Shown here: positions 57,240 to 64,000 of the stretch, one piece after another
How the letters are laid out: the number at the start of each line of letters is the position of its first letter
How positions within the stretch are numbered: the stretch's first letter is position 1
Made by a program: the position numbers and the translations under genes
The notes under the pieces: model-generated
The model's database searches: none
Told to the model about the DNA's origin: nothing
The model's input: only the letters and a program-made list of their open reading frames with translations
Origin: Ochotona curzoniae
Taxonomy: Eukaryota > Chordata > Mammalia > Lagomorpha > Ochotonidae
Reading direction: 5' to 3'
Length of the DNA stretch: 64,000 bases
NCBI RefSeq assembly: GCF_017591425.1
Contig: NW_024466459.1
Location: forward strand, 4,650,001 to 4,714,000

Positions 57240-57352
57240 AGAGGCAGCATATATGATACAGCAAGCTAAGCCAATGATTTTTCCCTCTCTCTTCCATTCT
57301 TTCCTTCCCTCTGTCTCTCTCGATCTCTTTCTTTAAGAATAAATAAACTTTC
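57240..57352 (+). mobile_element. C-SINE remnant (head joined to tail)
   Basis: 'gaggcagcatatatgataca' head followed almost at once by a TC-rich 3' region and 'agaataaataaactttccaa'; the body is deleted. Confidence 0.5.
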
Positions 57353-57544
57353 CAAATAGAAAGCTGATTTATAATTGCACAGAGCAAAGGTTTCGAGTAC
57401 CACATAAGAAAATATTCAAAGACGCTGAAGTAAGTGCTGTGAGTTGAGCTTTTTAATGCCATTTAGGATCAAGAGCTGTGGTCCTAAAGCCAGTTAAATT
57501 TAGTAAAACAACCTGAACAAAACTACAAATGAAAATCCACAAAA

Positions 57545-57853
57545 GGAGCCAACATGTTAGCTCAACTGGTTAGCCCTCCCCCTGCAAGAGCCAGGATCCC
57601 ACGTGGGCGCTGGCCCATGTCCTAGCTCCTTCACTTCTCATCCAGCTCCCTGCTTACAGCCTGGGGGAACAGTGGACAGTCCAAAACCCTGGGACTCTGC
57701 ACCCACTTGGGAGACCTGGAGCAAGCTCCTTGCTCCTGACTTTGGATGGACTCTGCTCTGGTCATTTTAGGGAGTGCACCAGTGGATGGAAGATCTGTCT
57801 TTCTGTCTCTCTTTCTCTCTCCTTTCCAATAAAAATAAATAAATGTTTAAAAA
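57545..57853 (+). mobile_element. C-SINE
   Basis: 'aggagccaacatgttagctc' head, 'agccaggatcccacgtgggc' and 'ccaataaaaataaataaatg' tail. Confidence 0.9.
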
Positions 57854-58714
57854 TTCCGCAAGATGGTTTTTTCAAAGGAAAATAAAAAGCAACTGAAAAT
57901 ATAAGATAAAATATTTTCTAAGGAACAGGACTTTATTTATTGGCTATTATCAACAAATATATGATTCTGACAAGTATGTGTTTCAAATTCATAAATTCTG
58001 GTATTGTTGTACATACTGAAGATAAAATGATAAATTAGACACGTAATCTCTCTCCTGGCAAAGAGTTTTTATGCTATTGGAAAATTTAAAAAGACAGACA
58101 AATTAAACGGATGGACTAGTACAGAATAGGAGATGATTAATACACTGGAAAATAAATCAGGGGAGTTATCAGTACACACAGAAGATAAAAGAATGGAGAG
58201 CAGAATAGTGAAGTCTTACAGTGTATTTACAGATACAATAATAAGATTTAACACAGATGAGTTCCAAAAAACAAGAAAAAGAATGGAAGAAAAGGCTCTA
58301 TTACAAGAAAAAATATCAGAGTCTCCCTCAGAAATAAACGAAGGCCAAACATGGCACTACGGTAATAATTAAAGGTTAAACAATAAAATAACAAAGAAGA
58401 GCAAAGCAATAAGGAAACAAAAATAAAAATTACAGAAGGCTATGGAAACTCCTCTCATCTAAACTGTCATCTATGCATTAATACATAAATGATACTAATG
58501 ACCAGTATAATTAAAACACTGTGATATGAAGGAAGAGGAAATCAGAATTACAGTATTCTTTGCTTCTACATTCTGTTTTTTGAGGGGAGGCTGCACTTAT
58601 TCACCACATTTAGATATTATAAAACTACGTTCGCATATTCAACATTCCACGTGTAACCACCTTTCATGTGGACTTGCGGCATTGTTGAAGAATGTTAAAC
58701 GCTGGGTGGATGGA

Positions 58715-58805
58715 AAAGATGAAGGAAGGAGAGAGAGAAGGAGGGAGGACAGAAGGAAGGAACAAATGAATGAAGGGTGGAAGGTTCGGAGGGAGGGAGA
58801 AGGAA
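58715..58805 (+). repeat. Purine (GGAA/GGAG)n tract
   Basis: Imperfect gaaggaagg, gagagagaagg and gagggagg units; a polypurine stretch able to form triplex DNA. Confidence 0.8.
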
Positions 58806-59382
58806 TAGAACATAAGATACACAGAAATATTACCTAAGGTGAGTTCGTGTATACCAAATACGTGGACAGGAAGAAATGAAAGAACCAGGGGAGCACTAGT
58901 TATGAAATTTCATATTCATGAGAACCCAGTTTGGCCCCTTGAGATCTCTGTACGAGATAGTTAGCTAACATCCGTGGATGTTCAGCAAAGTACCAGTGCT
59001 GTGTCGACACTCATAGGCAGACAAACGCATCCCGAGTCTTTCTGGCAGAGAAAACACGAATTGGCTGAAGGAACTTTCCTGAATTTTCAGCTCACTTTTC
59101 AACTCTGGCCCTCAAAACCACAATGCTAGTGGGAAAACTTGATGCGGAATAGTAAAGAGGACTCACAACCATTCTGTGTTTCAGAATTCAGGCAATTCGA
59201 TCCTCCTGCACCAACTACGCCCATTGCTGGGTATGTCGTCATCCTCCAGTTCTTTCCTCCTGCCTCTTGCTGCATGATTTGATTCACTAAAGAGTATCAC
59301 TTCAGTCTCACGTCTCTGGTAGTGGACCTGGAGGATACAATGGTACATGTCCAACTGACATGTCACCAAAAGGTACATATTA

Positions 59383-59620
59383 ATCATCCCTAATCCAAAA
59401 ATACGGAATCCAGAATGCTAAAAATCTGAAAATTCTTTTGATCACCGGCATGAGAACATCATTGGTCAATTCTACAACTGACCTATGTGGTAAGTTACAG
59501 TCAAAAATAGTGCATGAAATTATGTGTATGTACATGTACAATACGCATTTTCCAGTTGGATTCTTTCATATGTAATACTTTTACATGTCTAAGTGAAAAC
59601 TTGCTTGGTATAATATTAGT
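59383..59620. mobile_element. Probable Tigger/MER2-type DNA transposon fragment
   Basis: 'atccctaatccaaaaatacg' followed by 'gaatccagaatgctaaaaat' and 'gatcaccggcatgagaacat' resembles the terminal part of the mammalian Tigger-related MER2 family. It is degraded and has no coding capacity. Confidence 0.45.
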
Positions 59621-61354
59621 TAAAATAAGATTAATGGCAATATCCTCAATTACATCAAAATCATATTTTATTCTTATTGCCATAGGAAAGTATAATCATG
59701 CTGTATAACTAGTTAAAAACTTCAGCTCTCATTTCATTTAATTCCACAGTTTTTGTGTCTTACCGTGATAGATGTACCAGCTATTCCATAAGAAAATATG
59801 AAGTTGAAAAACACAGTCAACACGTTCATAAACACTACTTCTAGCTGAGGTCACACTCACCCAGGAGGCTTTAAATCTAGATTTTGTTTTTTTGTGTGTT
59901 ATTGACTGTCAGAAGCCAGCCAATATTTGAGAAAGAATCTTTAGCTTATGGAACCTGGAAATCTATACGTGCAAAAATGCTGCTGCACGATTGTAATTAG
60001 CAAACAGGGAATCACCGTGTTAAGTATCGTTACTGACACTTGGTAGAATGCGGCTTATGTCACTTGAGAGCAGTTGGATCATGAGTCATAATTCTGCGGG
60101 GAAGTGACACAGTGTGAGTAAATTCACTTAGGAAGATAAACTTACAAAACAGGTTTAAGAGTGCAGGTCTGCAGAATCTATGATTGATGCCAGGCCATGT
60201 ATGCAATCCCGAGAGGGAGTACGGGTACAAAGGAACCAAGTTGTTGGGAAGAAAGGCTGCTTAGTAAATATAGATACGATCTATATGATATTTGTGCAGT
60301 GAATCCAGATCTGCCCCTTTTACTTTTTTTTAATACTCTCACATCAGATTGAGGGTTGACTCAGAAGGGCTTTTGCTAAGTTGGAAACCAATTTAAAAAT
60401 AAAAGTAAGATTGCATTGGTGCTGCTCATTCTTAGTTGCTAAATATTTATAAGTCAGCCCACTATTATTTTGGTGTGTTTTTATGTCATTTTTCCAGAAA
60501 AACAGTCTATCTGTCAGATGGGTGGTTTTCTAAGTAGGACTGTCTTTTGCATATGGAGTTTTTTTTTTAATGTTTTTATCGAAGTTTTTATTTTCCAAAC
60601 CAATTTTTACTTTTGTTGTTTGGTGGCCGTGCTGCTGTTAAAATGGCTTACATGGCATTCTCTTAAAAACCAGGGAAAAGGGGAAATGTATGAATAAAAG
60701 GAGCACTCTCAATCTGCTGTGATGGACATTATTCAGTGCAGAAGGTGACAGACCAACTGACCCAACATGGACACTATAAAACACAGCTGATATTTATTTC
60801 TTCCTCATATAACAATTCCAAAGGGATCCAGAGCTTGCAAAGGGTACAGAGGCACAACTGTCCCTCTTGGGACCTGCCCAGGCCCTGGAGCAACATTCTT
60901 CCCATACGCCTCTTCTTTGGTGAAAGAGCTGGGCAGCTCCTTCTGATCCCAGGAAAAAGTGCTTCTCAGTCACTTCTCAGCAAAAGCTTCCGATTATGGA
61001 AGGGAGACTGCAAACCGTCTACCCCCACCCCCAAATATCCACGCCTGGCATCTTACAGGGGTTGTTTTATTGACAATATTTATTTCACCTCATTGTTATC
61101 GCCTTCCCCCTAAATGTCAGAAATGTATATTCCACTCCCCCATGCATAGTTTTGCATTTTAACGCAGTTTTCTAATGTGTTAACATGGATGGGTGTAATA
61201 TATTCCTGATAATTATTTTAAACTTTGTTTGAATTTCTGCTCAGCTCCAATTCTTCCTTTGATTCTGATTAAGTTGACAAGTTGTTTATATGTTTTGTTA
61301 ATATGTTTAATGAAGACGATGGGATTTTATTTATGAATGCTATCATTTTTCCAC

Positions 61355-61520
61355 ATAGAAGTTTTGGATTGTAGTCGTGTGCCTCCAAACAACAACATTT
61401 TGCTGGATGATGAGCTAAGTGTACAATAGTGGCTCCGTAAGAATTCACTGTTTGGTGATGTCAGAACTATAATTTGCATAAGTGTATGATGTTTGCACAG
61501 TGACAAAAATCACCTTACAA
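61355..61520. mobile_element. Possible ancient DNA-transposon fragment
   Basis: 'tgtagtcgtgtgcctccaaa', 'caatagtggctccgtaagaa' and 'tggtgatgtcagaactataa' resemble an old mammalian MER-type DNA repeat ('gtggtcccataagattataa'). I do not name the family. Confidence 0.3.
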
Positions 61521-62240
61521 CACAGTTCTCAGAGTGCACCCTTGCTGCTAAATGATACACGGATGTATTAAACTTCTTGTTTGTGTTCAAATACAGTTTT
61601 ATTTGCAATAGAATAGGAGTAATGCATGAGGATGCTCCAGTAGGTTCATGATAATTATGTAATATAAGAAAACTAGGCATGAATTGCAAAATGTTTTTGC
61701 TGCAAACTAAAATCTTTTCATTCAATTTCCCACTAATTTGTGCCCTCGAATTATCCAAGCTCTTGCATGTCTGAAAAAACATTCCTCTGTCCTGGTGTAT
61801 GGATCATTATTCCTCAGGACACGGAATTCTTGGGTAACATTCGTCCACCTTCATGCACTGGTTTTCTTTTCTGGACTATTAAAGTTGCCTCTATCATAAA
61901 TTTCTCTCTTAAGTATTTGTGCTTCATATTTTCTAGGAATAACCTCGTGCCTGAAGGCCTCCCCTTACATGTGTTGGGATCTCATATGGATGCCAGAATT
62001 CAAATCTGTAGCTGGAAAACAGGAGGTGAATGCATGAATATGAGAACTGCTTTTGGAAGCAATGAATGGAGCTGTGTGCAAATCAAACCTTATTTATGAA
62101 CAATGATATTTGAACATTGCATAATGTTCATGTGCCATGAAGTAGTCCTTCTTTTTAAGCACTGAAAATGTCATTCTGAGGCAATGCTGGGCGGGATTTG
62201 GCCTCTAGGTTGTTGTTTGTCTACTCCTCTATTGCACGCT

Positions 62241-62296
62241 AAAAAAAAAAAAAAAAAAAAAAAAAAACCACAAAAAAAACCAAAAAAAAAAAAAAC
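62241..62296 (+). repeat. A-rich tract
   Basis: A run of about 27 A followed by short A runs separated by CC or C. It looks like an expanded retrotransposon A tail, but I could not recognise a parent element upstream. Confidence 0.8.
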
Positions 62297-62578
62297 AAAG
62301 AAGGAATAAAGGAAATGCTGAAGGGATGTTTATAGAATGGCGAAATCTTGAGTCAAGTGCAAACTCCAAATGGCATATGCTAAAGATTTTAGCTGGCTCT
62401 TTAAATAATGAGGTTATCACTAGGATGTTACAGCTGGTTGAAAGATGGCAAAGCAGGCACACATCCTCCTGTAAATCAAAAATGCTGCAGGACTTGCAGG
62501 ACTTGGCTGATGGTTGCACAACTGGGCAAGATTCACAGCACAACAATCGATTGTACTTGTTTGGACAACATTCATTAG

Positions 62579-62890
62579 CGGGCCCAGTGTGGTAGCATAG
62601 CAGCTTGCTTTGCATGCGCCAGGATCCCATATGGACACCGGTTCTAATTCTAGCAGCCCCGCTTCCCATCCCTCCCCCTGCCTGTGGCCTGGGAAAGCAG
62701 TTGTGGATGGCCCAAAGCCTTGGGACCCTGCACCTGCATGCACCTGCGTGCACCTATGGGAGTCCCAGACGAAGCTCCTGGCTCCTGGCTTCAGATTGGC
62801 TCAGCTCTAGTCGTTGCAGCTGCTTGGGGAGTGAACCATCAGATGGAAGATCTTCCTCTCTGCCTCACCCTTATATTTTTGCATTTCTAA
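62579..62890 (+). mobile_element. C-SINE with duplicated 3' end
   Basis: 'cgggcccagtgtggtagcat' head. The body has an internal triplication-like cacctgcatg/cacctgcgtg/cacctatggg at about 62729-62760. The final 'tgcctcacccttatattttt' recurs at about 62905, so the normal aataaa tail is replaced by a local duplication. Confidence 0.88.
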
Positions 62891-62924
62891 GTACAAGAAT
62901 CATGTGCCTCACCCTTATATTTTT

Positions 62925-64000
62925 TATAACTTGCAAAGTTGTAAAACAGCTTCGTGACAATGTGAGGCGCAGGATCCTCCACTAATAGCTCCATTATTGA
63001 AATTCACACAACTTTATGGGCTTCTCGGCTATATTTGGCATGACACTTTAAGCATATGTTTGTTTTAAAAATAGCAAATGCTTTTCTTACTGCTTTTTTC
63101 AAGAGAACACTGTGGAATCTTGTTGAAGTAAATAAATGTCTCAGAGTCCATCACTTCATCCATGATATGGTAATAACAGCAGTATCTATTTCATAGAACT
63201 ATTGCTAAAATGAAATGAGATGATACACCAAGCGGCACAGCAAAGAGTAACAACAACACATTGCTATTGTTTCCTTTTAGATTAGGAGTTTGATAATCTT
63301 TACTTTGTCTAAGATGTGCCAAGGTACATATCCTTTTGGGACATTCAAGATAAAGATATGGGTAACTATTTTTATAATGCATTTGTGTTCCATTAGGCAA
63401 AGTTTCTTCTGGCAGGAAAATAAAACCTATTCAACTTTCTGGTTCCTGACTCAAGTTCACTGACATGCAATTGCCACAGGTTGCGCAGGGTATCTTTTGA
63501 TACCATTTATCAGAGGGCAGACATTTGCAGCAGAAGAAGGAGGACAAGCACCATCCCATCTTTGTAAGATTCAGACTGCTCTTTGAATCATACACAAGCC
63601 CTCTCTGAAAGTCTCCTTGGAAACTGTGGAAGCAGCATTTTCTAGCGTGCATTCAATTTTAGTGAATCCTCATAGATACACAAGAAATATTTTTCCTGTA
63701 AAATCCTAATACATATAAACATAATTTTCCTATAACGCATTTCTCATACTACAATGCATACAGGAACTACTAGTTTCATTTTAAGTGAATTATACACGTA
63801 ACTTACATCACTTTTGCTTCCATGTGCGTTAGACGTCTAAAAAATTAGACTTTGAGAAATTAATTTGTTATATCTGCCCTAAACTGAACAAAAAGGCATT
63901 GTGGAGGCAACTTTCTTTCAGAATCACAGGGTGTTTTTTCTTAAGTAACTTTTTTTTATTACTTGCAAGTTGGAATTTTTATTCCGTACACTACCCATTC
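62925..64000. other. Intergenic end of window, nothing recognised
   Basis: A cysteine-containing 73-codon minus-strand frame at 63652-63431 has no supporting signal. In human the next gene in this direction is MAP2K6, but no part of it is visible here. Confidence 0.4.

Larger units (their letters stand above)
57854..62240. other. Intergenic region
   Basis: Contains the purine tract and two faint DNA-transposon-like fragments listed separately; no gene recognised. Confidence 0.45.

Noticed and set aside
47401..64000. Search for MAP2K6 or a divergent partner gene
   Set aside because: In human, MAP2K6 is the next gene upstream of ABCA5, but no kinase exon or other conserved exon was recognised here; it probably lies beyond the window.
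1..64000. An undescribed multi-gene system
   Set aside because: The window is explained by one conserved gene, its introns and common mammalian repeats; nothing seen requires a new system.

Overview
The window looks like a lagomorph genome, most probably a pika (Ochotona). It carries about two dozen full or partial copies of the lagomorph tRNA-derived C-repeat SINE, including the subfamily with the 'gcctagtggttaaagtc' head and the 'cctttccaataaaaataaataaatctt' tail that I associate with pikas. It also carries lagomorph-type L1 3' ends with G-rich 3'UTRs. Genus is an inference; order is well supported.

One protein-coding gene is present: ABCA5, on the minus strand. I could place 23 consecutive coding exons from the ATG at 40502 down to 2846. 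All are bounded by GT-AG introns with compatible phases. Together they make 3315 nt, or 1105 codons, with no frame break. Human ABCA5 is 1642 residues, so the window holds the first transmembrane half, the whole first nucleotide-binding domain (Walker A, Q-loop, LSGGQ, Walker B and H-loop all intact), and much of the second transmembrane half. The remaining exons lie beyond position 1. A GC-rich, CpG-dense island at about 46.4-47.4 kb, some 6 kb upstream of the first coding exon, is the likely promoter and non-coding first exon.

Layout. 1-2.8 kb: L1 3' end and C-SINEs. 2.8-22.2 kb: coding exons 23 to 14 with introns full of SINEs, one of them nested inside an older SINE at 16.4 kb. 22.2-29.8 kb: exons 14 to 9, which include the whole first nucleotide-binding domain. 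Inside intron 10 lies a decayed, plus-strand processed pseudogene of HSP90AA1 with part of its 3'UTR. 29.8-40.5 kb: exons 9 to 1 and a 1.4-kb L1 3' fragment. 40.5-46.4 kb: presumed intron 1, with an old L1 and an internally deleted SINE. 46.3-47.4 kb: CpG island with a (CA)n and a (TG)n tract. 47.4-64 kb: intergenic, with no gene I can support. It contains a degenerate gammaretrovirus-like remnant (integrase tail, envelope tail and a probable 3' LTR), SINEs, an L1 tail and old DNA-transposon scraps.

I found no new multi-gene system. The most useful observations are the HSP90AA1 retropseudogene antisense to ABCA5, the nested SINE with clean target duplications, the complementary dinucleotide tracts at the promoter island, the uniform antisense orientation of all intragenic L1 pieces, and the eroded retroviral remnant.
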